From Mimachlamys varia (lineage: Eukaryota; Mollusca; Bivalvia; Pectinida; Pectinidae), in NCBI GenBank assembly GCA_947623455.1, contig OX392541.1, forward strand, positions 4,912,701-4,976,700: a DNA stretch of 64,000 nucleotides. Direction: 5' to 3'. The notes under the pieces were generated by a model. That model was not told the DNA's origin. It was given only the letters and a program-made list of their open reading frames with translations, and ran no database searches. Below are positions 23,091 through 36,550 of the stretch, in pieces. Within the stretch, counting starts at the first letter, position 1, and every line of letters starts with the position of its first letter. A program made the position numbers and the translations under genes.

Positions 23091-25311
23091 GCAAACGCAC
23101 TGCCTACTCGAGTATCACGTGATTTACGTGCATTATAGACGAAATATGTTGAATTTTAAAGCAACAGAAAACAACTAAGTATGACACAAAGTATGATGTA
23201 ACACAAACATATACTGCACCTTTTAAATTTTTTAATATATACTGTATGCCGAAATAATGAATTAAACTGCATCATAAAGCTGTTTCGTCCTCCTATGACT
23301 CTTCAGTGATGCTTGGGGCCAAAAGATGGGAATCCAAAATTTCTAAACTAATGTAGAAGCAGAAAGGTCACATGCTTAAAACCCCTTTAATTTACGAATT
23401 TAGAAGTGAAATTAAACTTGTTCCGTATAATTTCAAAATGTGTATATCATGTGACGTGTCACAACTCAAATAAGATTAACTGTGACATTTCCTCCAAATG
23501 TACTCTAATACTACAGGCAGACAGAGGGACGGGTAAGATGTCTACCCATTCCGCCCCTTATTGGATTTTAAAATAGGGTCATAAAGATGACTCAACTGGT
23601 ATCCCCCCTCGTCTCTGTTCATTGATTCCCCTTCCTTCCTAATCCATATGGGTTCTTTCATTGGACGAAATGTCGCGCTACGTTTTTGACAGCTGACTTC
23701 TCAAACTCGCCCTATTTTGAGTAGTGAGCTGATTTCAGCGGTCAGAACACCGACACTCGGCTATTGTACTATTTGCTTGACAAAGGAAGCAGACGTTTTC
23801 GAAAGTTCGCAAATGAAGTTTTCGATTCATGTTTGTGTACAAAACAAACTCAGTATATATCATTCCTACCAAACTGATGAATCTTGTTCCTAAAAAGATA
23901 GGGATGTTTGTTTGACTTGATATCGCTCTTTCAAAGCATACACATCACACTAAAAATAGCATATAGGGAGGTATTTCAATCATCAAAAATGATCTTGACA
24001 GAGACTAACAAGACTTCTGAACATAAAAATAGGACTGTTTTTAGGGATAATAGTTTAAGGTAAACAATGCAGATTGCATAAAAAGCCTCAAACGCAACAT
24101 AGCTATTGTCTTGTAAACAGTCTTTTCACTTTGTTCAGTAGTCTTAATAGTATCCCATAGGAACTTTGTTAATAATCAAAATACCTCCATGCATGCATAT
24201 TTGAATAAAACATGTTATAATCGCAATTTGAAATTCAAGGTCAAAAATATCAATGTGTACATACATGCTTTGATATAGCCATATTAAATGTCCCTATCGT
24301 GTATATTTATAGAAATGCATTGTTATACATAGAAATACATTTCTATACATAGAAATACATTTTGTATCATTCCGATCCTCACTTTAATTCCGAGTAACAA
24401 AGCTTTGATTGAAACGGCCACTCGGGGGCAACTACCGACACCAATACAAGACTTAGTCTGAACTGTGTTATTTGTTATTTAAATGTTTACTACCTCACAT
24501 ATAACGGCACTGCTTATCAGATAACTGTTTCACGTACAATGGCTGACTGATTTAACAGATAATCAGACCCAACACAATGGCAAATATCAAGTTACAAATC
24601 GGTCGCACTCACGGGACTAAATTCCGCAATCAATTTGGCAATACAAGCTTTAAATGTCATTTGAAGTTTCTACAAATTCAAACCCAAAACCAAAATCACG
24701 GATAAGATAGTTGCATATCATAAATTATTATTGATAAACATGTCCGTGCTGAACAAGAAATAGATGATCTCATATGAGTGTAAATGTAATATGGAATTTT
24801 TTATTGAATTAATTTGATATATATTCGACATATTTAAAGAGTTACAATGTAGATACATTCAATACCTGTTAATACATTGACACGATGGAGTGTAAGATTA
24901 TATTAATCACAATCATAATTTATATTCATCAGAAAATATACACAAACTCTAAAATCTATTTCCCTATAAGAAAAACAAATTAAAACGGAACGATTTTTAC
25001 AACTGGGACAATAGTTTGACGTCATAAAGACGTTATAGTGTTCAAGTTTAATAGTAACATTAGAGTGTTTACACATGTATATTGTATTATACCATATTTT
25101 ATGGCATGGCTGTACATTTGTATGACACAAGAAAATGGGTCATGCAGTTACTTGATAAATCAAAAGCCTAACGGATTTGAACCGGGTTGCAACTCATTGT
25201 AAATAGAAATGAAACAATTATAGACAGCAAAACAATTTCGATTATTTTTTAAACTATAAAATCCCAAATGACGAGCTCATCAATAAAGGAGCATACTAAT
25301 ACACTGTACAG
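23091..25311. other. Unassigned intergenic sequence
   Basis: AT-rich sequence with no recognised gene or retroelement. A short threefold repeat of ACATAGAAATACATTT lies near 24326-24364. A minus-strand open frame at 24903-25130 shows no family features and is not called. Confidence 0.5.
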
Positions 25312-28300
25312 ACTACGAAACATGACACAGAAAGGGACTAGTGGTCCTGAAATACGGACACAGAAAAGGACGAGGTGCCTTAATACGGACACAGAAAGGG
25401 ACTTGGGGTCCTAAAATACGGACTACGAAACATGACAGAAAGAGACGAGGGGTCCTGAAATACGGACTACGAAACATGACACAGAAAGGGCCGAAGTGTC
25501 CAGAAATACGGACTAGGAAACATGACAGAAAGAGACGAGGGGTCCTGAAATACGGACTACGAAACATGACACAGAAAGAGACGAGGGGTCCTGAAATACG
25601 GACTACGAAACATGACACAGAAAAGGACGAGGTGTCCTGAAATACGGACTACGAAACATGACAGAAAGAGACGAGGGGTCCTGAAATACGGACTACGAAA
25701 CATGACACAGAAAGAGACGAGGGGTCCTGAAATACGGACTACGAAACATGACAGAAAGAGACGAGGGGTCCTGAAATACGGACTACGAAACATGACAGAA
25801 AGAGACGAGGGGTCCTGAAATACGGACTACGAAACATGACACAGAAAGAGACGAGGGGTCCTGAAATACGGACTACGAAACATGACAGAAAGGGATGAGG
25901 GGTCCTGAAATACGGACTACGAAACATGACAAAAAGAGACGAGGGGTCCTGAAATACGGACTACGAAACATGACACAGAAAGAGACGAGGGGTCCTGAAA
26001 TACGGACTACGAAACATGACACAGAAACAGACGAGGGGTCCTGAAATACGGACTACGAAACATGACACAGAAAAGGACGAGGTGTCCTGAAATACGGAAC
26101 AGAAAGGGACGAGGGGTCCTGAAATACGGAACAGAAAAGGACGAGGTGTCCTGAAATACGGACACAGAAAGGGACGAGGGGTCCTGAAATACGGAACAGA
26201 AAAGGACGAGGTGTCCTGAAATACGGACACAGAAAGGGACGAGGGGTCCTGAAATACGGACACAGAAAGGGACGAGGGGTCCTGAAATACGGAACAGAAA
26301 AGGACGAGGTGTCCTGAAATACGGAACAGAAAGGGACGAGGTGTCCTGAAATACGGACACAGAAAGGGACGAGGGGTCCTGAAATACGGACTACGAAACA
26401 TGAAACAGAAAGAGACGAGGGGTCCTGAAATACGGACTACGAAACATGACACAGAAAGAGACGAGGGGTCCTGAAATACGGACTACGAAACATGACACAG
26501 AAAAGGACGAGGTGTCCTGAAATACGGAACAGAAAGGGACGAGGGGTCCTGAAATACGGAACAGAAAAGGACGAGGTGTCCTGAAATACGGACACAGAAA
26601 GGGACGAGGGGTCCTGAAATACGGAACAGAAAAGGACGAGGTGTCCTGAAATACGGACACAGAAAGGGACGAGGGGTCCTGAAATACGGACACAGAAAGG
26701 GACGAGGGGTCCTGAAATACGGAACAGAAAAGGACGAGGTGTCCTGAAATACGGACTACGAAACATGAAACAGAAAGGGACGAGGTGTCCTGAAATACGG
26801 ACTACGAAACATGAAACAGAAAGAGACGAGGGGTCCTGAAATACGGACTACGAAACATGACAGAAAGAGACGAGGGGTCCTGAAATACGGACTACGAAAC
26901 ATGACAGAAAGAGACGAGGGGTCCTGAAATACGGACTACGAAACATGACACAGAAAGAGACGAGGGGTCCTGAAATACGGACTACGAAACATGACAGAAA
27001 GGGATGAGGGGTCCTGAAATACGGACTACGAAACATGACAGAAAGAGACGAGGGGTCCTGAAATACGGACTACGAAACATGACACAGAAAGAGACGAGGG
27101 GTCCTGAAATACGGACTACGAAACATGACAGAAAGAGACGAGGGGTCCTGAAATACGGACTACGAAACATGACACAGAAAGAGACGAGGGGTCCTGAAAT
27201 ACGGACTACGAAACATGACACAGAAAAGGACGAGGTGTCCTGAAATACGGAACAGAAAGGGACGAGGGGTCCTGAAATACGGAACAGAAAAGGACGAGGT
27301 GTCCTGAAATACGGACACAGAAAGGGACGAGGGGTCCTGAAATACGGAACAGAAAAGGACGAGGTGTCCTGAAATACGGACACAGAAAGGGACGAGGGGT
27401 CCTGAAATACGGACACAGAAAGGGACGAGGGGTCCTGAAATACGGAACAGAAAAGGACGAGGTGTCCTGAAATACGGAACAGAAAGGGACGAGGTGTCCT
27501 GAAATACGGACACAGAAAGGGACGAGGGGTCCTGAAATACGGACTACGAAACATGAAACAGAAAGAGACGAGGGGTCCTGAAATACGGACTACGAAACAT
27601 GACACAGAAAGAGACGAGGGGTCCTGAAATACGGACTACGAAACATGACACAGAAAAGGACGAGGTGTCCTGAAATACGGAACAGAAAGGGACGAGGGGT
27701 CCTGAAATACGGAACAGAAAAGGACGAGGTGTCCTGAAATACGGACACAGAAAGGGACGAGGGGTCCTGAAATACGGAACAGAAAAGGACGAGGTGTCCT
27801 GAAATACGGACACAGAAAGGGACGAGGGGTCCTGAAATACGGACACAGAAAGGGACGAGGGGTCCTGAAATACGGAACAGAAAAAGGACGAGGTGTCCTG
27901 AAAAACGGACTACGAAACATGACACAGAAAAGGACGAGGTGTCCTGAAATACGGAACAGAAAGGGACGAGGTGTCCTGAAATACGGACACAGAAAGAGAC
28001 GAGGGGTCCTGAAATACGGACTACGAAACATGAAACAGAAAGGGACGAGGTGTCCTGAAATACGGACTAGGAAACATGAAACAGAAAGGGACGAGGGGTC
28101 CTGAAATACGGACTACGAAACATGACACAGAAAGGGACGAGGTGTCCTGAAATACGGACTACGAAACATGAAACAGAAAGGGACGAGGGGTCCTGAAATA
28201 CGGACTACGAAACATGAAACAGAAAGGGACGAGGGGTCCTAAAAATACGGACTACGAAACATGTCACAGAAAGGGACGAGGTGTCCTGAAATACGGACTA

Positions 28301-31300
28301 CGAAACATGACACAGAAAGGGACGAGGGGTCCTGAAATACGGACTAGGAAACATGAAACAGAAAGGGACGAGGGGTCCTCAAATACGGACTACGAAACAT
28401 GACACAGAAAGGGACGAGGTGTCCTGAAATACGGACTACGAAACATGAAACAGAAAGGGACGAGGGGTCCTGAAATACGGACTACGAAACATGAAACAGA
28501 AAGGGACGAGGTGTCCTGAAATACGGACTACGAAACATGAAACAGAAAGGGACGAGGTGTCCTAAAATACGGACTACGAAACATGAAACAGAAAGGGACG
28601 AGGTGTCCTGAAATACGGACTACGAAACATGAAACAGAAAGGGACGAGGTGTCCTGAAATACGGACTACGAAACATGAAACAGAAAGGGACGAGGGTTCC
28701 TGAAATACGGACTACGAAACATGAAACAGAAAGGGACGAGGGGTCCTGAAATACGGACTACGAAACATGAAACAGAAAGGGACGAGGGGTCCTGAAATAC
28801 GGACTACGAAACATGAAACAGAAAGGGACGAGGGGTCCTGAAATACGGACTACGAAACATGAAACAGAAAGGGACGAGGTGTCCTGAAATACGGACTACG
28901 AAACATGAAACAGAAAGGGACGAGGGGTCCTGAAATACAGACTACGAAACATGAAACAGAAAGGGACGAGGTGTCCTAAAATACGGACTACGAAACATGA
29001 AACAGAAAGGGACGAGGGGTCCTGAAATACGGACTATGAAACATGACACAGAAAGGGACGAGGGGTCCTGAAATACGGACTACGAAACATGACACAGAAA
29101 GGGACGAGGGGTCCTGAAATACGGACTACGAAACATGAAACAGAACGGAACGAGGGGTCCTGTAATACGGACTACGAAACATGACACAGAAAGGGATGAG
29201 GGGTTCTGAAATACGGACTATGAAACATGAAACAGAAAGGGACGAGGTGTCCTGAAATACGGACTACGAAACATGAAACAGAACGGAACGAGGGGTCCTG
29301 AAATACGGACACAGAAAGGGACGAGGGGTCCTGAAATACGGACTACGAAACATGAAACAGAACGGAACGAGGGGTCCTGAAATACGGACTACGAAACATG
29401 ACACAGAACGGAACGAGGGGTCCTGAAATACGGACTACGAAACATGACACAGAACGGAACGAGGGGTCCTGAAATACGGACTACGAAACATGACACAGAA
29501 CGGGACGAGGGGTCCTGAAATACGGACTACGAAACATGACACAGAAAGGGACGAGATGACCTGAAATACGGACTACGAAACATGACACAGAAAGGGACGA
29601 GGGGTCCTGAAATACGGACTACGAAACATGAAACAGAAAGGGACGAGGGGTCCTGAAATACGGACACAGAAAGGGACGAGGTGTCCTGAAATACGGACTA
29701 TGAAACATGAAACAGAAAGGGACGAGGGGTCCTGAAATACGGACTATGAAACATGACACAGAACGGAACGAGGGGTCCTGAAATACGGACTATGAAACAT
29801 GACACAGAAAGGGACGAGGGGTCCTGAAATACGGACTATGAAACATGAAACAGAAAGGGACGAGGGGTCCTGAAATACGGACTATGAAACATGTCATAGA
29901 AATGGACGAGGGGTCCTGAAATACGGACTACGAAACATGACACAGAAAGGGACGAAGGGCCCTGAAATACGGACTACGAAACATGAAACAGAACGGAACG
30001 AGGGGTCCTGGAATATGGACTACGAAACATGAAACAGAAAGGGACGAGGGGTCATGAAATATGGACTACGAAACATGACACAGAAAGGGACGAAGGTCCT
30101 GAAATACGGACTATGAAACATGTCACAGAAAGGAACGAGGGGTCCTGAAATACGGACTACGAAACATGACACAGAAAGGGACGAGGGGTCCTGAAATACG
30201 GACTACGAAACATGAAACAGAACGGAACGAGGGGTCCTGAAATACGGACTACGAAACATGACACAGAAAGGGACGAGGGGTCCTGAAATATGGACTATGA
30301 AACATGAAACAGAAAGGGACGAGATGACCTGAAATACGGACTACGAAACATGACACAGAAAGGGACGAGGGGTCCTGAAATACGGACTACGAAACATGAA
30401 ACAGAAAGGGACGAGGGGTCCTGAAATACGGACACAGAAAGGGACGAGGTGTCCTGAAATACGGACTATGAAACATGAAACAGAAAGGGACGAGGGGTCC
30501 TGAAATACGGACTATGAAACATGAAACAGAAAGGGACGAGGGGTCCTGAAATACGGACTATGAAACATGAAACAGAAAGGGACGAGGGGTCCTGAAATAC
30601 GGACTATGAAACATGAAACAGAAAGGGACGAGGGGTCCTGAAATACGGACTACGAAACATGACACAGAACGAACGAGGGGTCCTGAAATACGGACTAGGA
30701 AACATGTCACAGAAAGGGACGAGGGGTCCTGAAATACGGACTATGAAACATGTCACAGAAAGGGACGAGGGGTCCTGAAATACGGACTACGAAACATGAC
30801 ACAGAAAGGGACGAAGGGCCCTGAAATACGGACTAGGAAACATGACACAGAAAGGGACGAGGGGTCCTGAAATACGGACTACGAAACATGTCATAGAAAT
30901 GGACGAGGGGTCCTGAAAAATGGACTATGAAACATGACACAGAAAGGGACGAGGTGTCCTAAAATACGGACTACGAAACATGACACAGAAAGGGACGAGG
31001 TGTCCTGAAATACGGACTACGAAACATGACACAGAAAGGGACGAGGGGTCCTGAAATACGGACTACGAAACATGACACAGAAAGGGACGAGGGGTCCTGA
31101 AATACGGACTACGAAACATGACACAGAAAGGGACGAGGGGTCCTGAAATACGGACTACGAAACATGAAACAGAAAGGGACGAGGGGTCCTGAAATATGGA
31201 CTACGAAACATGAAACAGAAAGGGACGAGGTGTCCTGAAATATGGACTACGAAACATGACACAGAAAGGGACGAGGTGTCCTGAAATACAGACACAGAAA

Positions 31301-34300
31301 GGGACTAGGTGTCCTGAAATACGGACTACGAAACATGACACAGAAATGGACGTGGTGTCCTGAAAAACGGACTACGAAACATGACACAGAAAGGGACTAG
31401 GTGTCCTGAAAAACGGACTACGAAACATGACACAGAAAGGGACTAGGTGTCCTGAAATACGGACTACGAAACATGACACAGAAAGGGACGTGGTGTCCTG
31501 AAAAACGGACTACGAAACATGACACAGAAAGGGAAGAGGGGTCCTGAAAAACGGACTACGAAACATGACACAGAAAGGGACGAGGTGTCCTGAAATACAG
31601 GCTACGAAACATGACACAGAAAGGGAGGAGGGGTCCTGAAATATGGACTACGAAACATGACACAGAAAGGGACGTGGTGTCCTGAAAAACGGACTACGAA
31701 ACATGACACAGAAAGGGACGTGGTGTCCTGAAAAACGGACTACGAAACATGACACAGAAAGGGACGTGGTGTCCTGAAAAACGGACTACGAAACATGACA
31801 CAGAAAGGGACGTGGTGTCCTGAAAAACGGACTACGAAACATGACACAGAAAGGGACGAAGGGTCCTGAAATATGGACTACGAAACATGACACAGAAAGG
31901 GACGAGGGGTCCTGAAATATGGACTACGAAACATGACACAGAAAGGGACGAGGGGTCCTGAAATATGGACTACGAAACATGACACAGAAAGGGACGTGGT
32001 GTCCTGAAAAACGGACTACGAAACATGACACAGAAAGGGACGTGGTGTCCTGAAAAACGGACTACGAAACATGACAGAAAGGGACGTGGTGTCCTGAAAA
32101 ACGGACTACGAAACATGACACAGAAAGGGACGAGGTGTCCTGAAATACGGACTACGAAACATGACACAGAAAGGGACGAGGGGTCCTGAAATACAGACAC
32201 AGAAAGGGACTAGGTGTCCTGAAATACGGACTACGAAACATGACACAGAAAGGGACGTGGTGTCCTGAAAAACGGACTACGAAACATGACACAGAAAGGG
32301 ACGTGGTGTCCTGAAAAACGGACTACGAAACATGACACAGAAAGGGACGTGGTGTCCTGAAATATGGACTACGAAACATGACACAGAAAGGGACGAGGGG
32401 TCCTGAAATATGGACTACGAAACATGACACAGAAAGGGACGAAGGGTCCTGAAATATGGACTACGAAACATGACACAGAAAGGGACGAGGGGTCCTGAAA
32501 TATGGACTACGAAACATGACACAGAAAGGGACGAGGGGTCCTGAAATATGGACTACGAAACATGACACAGAAAGGGACGTGGTGTCCTGAAAAACGGACT
32601 ACGAAACATGACACAGAAAGGGACGTGGTGTCCTGAAAAACGGACTACGAAACATGACACAGAAAGGGACGTGGTGTCCTGAAATATGGACTACGAAACA
32701 TGACACAGAAAGGGACGAGGTGTCCTGAAATACGGACTACGAAACATGACACAGAACGGAACGAGGTGTCCTGAAAAACGGACTACGAAACATGACACAG
32801 AAAGGGACGAGGGGTCCTGAAATATGGACTACGAAACATGACAGAAAGGGACGAGGTGTCCTGAAATACGGACACAGAAAGGGACGTGGTGTCCTGAAAT
32901 ACGGACTACGAAACATGACAGAAAGGGACGTGGTGTCCTGAAAAACGGACTACGAAACATGACACAGAAAGGGACGAGGTGTCCTGAAATACGGACTACG
33001 AAACATGACACAGGAAGGGACGAGGGGTCCTGAAATACGGACACAGAAAGGGACTAGGTGTCCTGAAATACGGACTACGAAACATGAAACAGAAAGGGAC
33101 GTGGTGTCCTGAAATATGGACTACGAAACATGACACAGAAAGGGACGAGGGGTCCTGAAATACGGACACAGAAAGGGACTAGGTGTCCTGAAATACGGAC
33201 TACGAAACATGACACAGAAAGGGACGTGGTGTCCTGAAATACGGACTACGAAACATCGCAGAAAGGGACGAGGGGTCCTGAAATATGGACTACGAAACAT
33301 GGCAGAAAGAGACAAGGTGTCCTGAAATACGGACTACGAAACATGACACAGAAAGGGACGTGGTGTCCTGAAATACGGACTACGAAACATGGAAGAAATG
33401 GACGAGGTGACCTGAAATATGGACTACGAAACATGCCACAGAAAGGGACGAGGGGTCCTGAAATACGGACTACGAAACATGACACAGAAAGGGACGAGGG
33501 GTCCTGAAATACCGACTACGAAACATGACACAGAAAGGGACGAGGGGTCCTGAAATACGGACTACGAAACATGACACAGAAAGGGAGGAGGGGTCCTGAA
33601 ATATGGACTACGAAACATGACACAGAAAGGGACGAGGTGTCCTGAAATACGGACTACGAAACATGACACAGAAAGGGACGAGGGGTCCTGAAATATGGAC
33701 TACGAAACATGACACAGAAAGGGACTAGGTGTCCTGAAATACGGACTACGAAACATGACACAGAAAGGGACGAGGGGTCCTGAAATATGGACTACGAAAC
33801 ATGACATAGAAAGGGACTAGGTGTCCTGAAATACGGACTACGAAACATGACACAGAAAGAGTCGAGGTGTCCTTAACTATGGACACAGAAAAGGACGAGG
33901 GCTCCTGAAATATGGACTATGAAACATGAAACAGAAAGGGACGAGGTGTCCTTAACTACGGACACAGAAAAGGACGAGGGCTCCTGAAATATGGACTATG
34001 AAACATGACACAGAAAGAGTCGAGGTGTCCTTAACTACGGACACAGAAAAGGACGAGGGCTCCTGAAATATGGACTACGAAACATGACACAGAAAGGGAC
34101 GAGGTGTCCTTAACTACGGACACAGAAAAGGACGAGGGCTCCTGAAATATGGACTATGAAACATGAAACAGAAAGGGACGAGGTGTCCTTAACTACGGAC
34201 ACAGAAAAGGACGAGGGCTCCTGAAATATGGACTATGAAACATGAAACAGAAAGAGACGAGGTGTCCTTAACTACGGACACAGAAAAGGACGAGGGCTCC

Positions 34301-34470
34301 TGAAATATGGACTATGAAACATGAAATAGAAAGGGACGAGGGGGTCCTGAAATACGGACATAGAAAGGGACGAGGTGTCCTGAAATACGGAACAGAAAGT
34401 GACGAGGTGTCCTAAAATACGGACACAGACAGGGGCGAGGTGTCCTGACATATGGACTTCAAAACATCAC
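25312..34470. repeat. 46/33-bp satellite array, about 9.2 kb
   Basis: The main unit is GAAATACGGACTACGAAACA then TGACACAGAAAGGGACGAGGGGTCCT (46 bp). A short unit of 32-33 bp lacks CTACGAAACATGA. Variant families occupy different zones: mixed 33/46 units at 26.1-28.0 kb, AGAACGGAACGAGG variants at 29.1-30.7 kb, GACGTGGTGTCCTGAAAAAC variants at 31.3-32.8 kb, and an alternating two-unit form with CCTTAACTACGGACACAG and AGGACGAGGGCTCCTGAA at 33.85-34.33 kb. The block at about 25.74-26.77 kb is repeated at about 26.85-27.92 kb (offset 1109-1153 bp). Open frames of up to 207 codons on the minus strand reflect stop-free monomers only. Confidence 0.97.
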
Positions 34471-35156
34471 ACAGATTTGATATAAACATATTTTAGATGC
34501 AAATATACAAATGGGATCAGACACAAGTTAAACAACTTATAATTTGTCTTCCATAAAACATAAATGGTGATATATACATGTGACCGCAAATTAGAAAAAA
34601 AGATATAGACGATGAAAAATGACTCTCAAAATTGAATGTAGAATAAAATTTACACAATATATATCAAATTACAATGTTATGTTAGTACTCGTATATGTCA
34701 GCATAGCATTATGCACATTTAAAATGATGTGGACTTTTTACTGCATACTGATAAACTAGGACGGACTTTATCGACCTGGCAAATGTTTCAACAATTCAAT
34801 ATAGTTCAATTTAGGATGTTGAATTCAGATTATTTCTATAATAATCAACAAAAATGAATTAACTGATATACAACCAACATGCATGTATTAGTCAGCATTA
34901 TGATGACCTGAACCACACACCTGATCCTGGTTTCCATGGAATTCCGAGCTTTAGGCTCCACACTTTGCGCATGTGATCCACTGCGTTACCATAGTATCAC
35001 AATGCTAAGTATATATGTGATTAATAATTAATTTCATTGTTTTGGTTAAAACGTTTGGAGTGTTTAATAAACTCTTGAACCAATAAAAATAGAGAGATGT
35101 TTTCGTTCGCAGAAAGCATTTCAGAGCCAAAAACAACAAATTTGCAGATATTTCAT
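34471..35156. other. LINE 3' flank, unassigned
   Basis: AT-rich sequence between the 46-bp satellite and the last recognisable LINE codon. The part nearest 35156 is presumably the LINE 3' UTR, because the LINE is read on the minus strand. No poly-A or simple-repeat tail marks its end clearly. No gene is seen. Confidence 0.45.
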
Positions 35157-35734
35157 TTAAATTAAGATCATTTGCAAGTTTATTATTAACGTATTTCTAG
35201 AGTCAGCAAATAAAGAGCAATCTAATAAATAATGGTCTACACTTTCTATAGCATGGAGACATCTACACAGTGGTGACTGAATTAGTTTAATACGTTTAAG
35301 ATCAGAGCATAAGGAACTACAGTTATATCTAAGTCTTGTATGTAGGATATTTAATTTCCTATCCCCACAAGAGTAAAAATTAGGAGCATATTCTCCTTTC
35401 AAAGAAGATTTTCTTTTAAAAGACGATATACTATTACATGATCTAGTTTGAATATATCAAGACTGTTCCAAAGTTTTACAGTATTCGGTATAAATGATCT
35501 TTCAAACAATGTCAATCTATATCTTGGAATTACATAATCATTTTGATTTCTCAAATTATAATTGCTAACATCGTGTACTGAACTTGGCATAATATCATGT
35601 AAATATGGAGGGGTAAGGTTGTAATGTATCTTGTATAATAATGTTAGTTTCCTTGATTTTTGACGACTACTCAATGTTCCCACCCAGTCTCAAAATATAA
35701 ACTATCTCGACTTGTAAAAATAGGAAGACCAGTC

Positions 35735-35904
35735 ACTATTCTGGCTATGTGTGCATGCATTACTGTCTATGATACATATTAATTTCTTTATTCACTTAAG
35801 TTTTATAAATGTGGTACCCATAGGAGAGGAAGTATATATAGGCTTGCCTGTTGTCCGATCCTTTTTTTACAATCAAATTTGTTGAAATGAATGAAACTAT
35901 TCTG
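35735..35904. mobile_element. 152-bp insertion in the LINE flanked by 9-bp direct repeats
   Basis: ACTATTCTG occurs at 35735-35743 and 35896-35904. Removing one repeat and the 152 bp between them restores the LINE frame (LQLEADRIV runs directly into TGLPIFTSRDSLYFETGW). On the minus strand the insert contains GGATCGGACAACAGGCAAGC and CTCCTATGGGTACCACATTT, which look like the 3' UTR of a LINE. It may therefore be a heavily 5'-truncated retroposon, but its family is uncertain. Confidence 0.7.
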
Positions 35905-36158
35905 TCTGCTTCTAACTGTAGTTTTTCTAGTTTGTCTGCGTTAGCACTATTACGTTCATCCCATAGCTCCCATGCGTATTCCAGAATTGGCCTAATAAAA
36001 ACAGTGTACACTTTTGACAACGTATTTCTACTTAAAGTATATTTTAATTTCCGTAACACTAATAAGTGTTTTGAAACTGATTTAACTATGTTATTTATAT
36101 GTTCAGTCCCCGAGATGCTTATGATTAGCTGAAGTCTGTAATAAAGTATCATAAAACA

Positions 36159-36550
36159 TTAAAGGCCCAATATACGTAACTCTCGGCAAAACCTGAAGCG
36201 AAAATCAAGCCTTATAACTTTTTATTATTATAGATTTAGTTAAGATTAAGTGATATCAGCAATATTTAAGATGAATTCTTTCGCGGTAACCGGTACGGCA
36301 GCAGTTGAAACTTGGTATTTGTAAACACGCGTCCATATTTTACTGTCTTTTAACTTCGGTTTGTTGTTGAAGTGGGCCCCACCTGAATCATTTTCAATTC
36401 TTCGGATTTTTCTGTCAAGAGTTTCTTGTTAGTTACCGCTCAGGTTTACTTCGTGTTAAGCTTATTTTTGCATTGTTATCAACTGGATTTTTTTTCAGAA
36501 TTTTTCAGAATCACGAAAATTTCCTGAAGTTACGTATATTGGGCCTTTAA
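36159..36550. mobile_element. 384-bp MITE with TTAA target duplication inside the LINE
   Basis: The 19-bp terminal inverted repeats AGGCCCAATATACGTAACT start at 36163 and, inverted, end at 36546. Both ends are flanked by TTAA (36159-36162 and 36547-36550). Conceptually removing the element plus one TTAA rejoins the LINE frame without a shift: NNRFNIN upstream and SANHKHLG downstream become one reading frame. TTAA duplications are typical of piggyBac-type transposases. No transposase is encoded, so it is a non-autonomous element. The internal sequence contains no notable open frame. Confidence 0.9.

Noticed and set aside
25961..27605. Minus-strand open frames of 100-207 codons rich in FRSPYFRTPRPFL
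   Set aside because: They lie wholly within the 46/33-bp satellite and shift frame whenever the unit form changes. No start context or unique sequence is attached.
25312..34470. CENP-B-box-like motif in the satellite (TTTCGTAGTCCGTATTT on the minus strand)
   Set aside because: The TTCG part fits, but the central A and the CGGG core do not.
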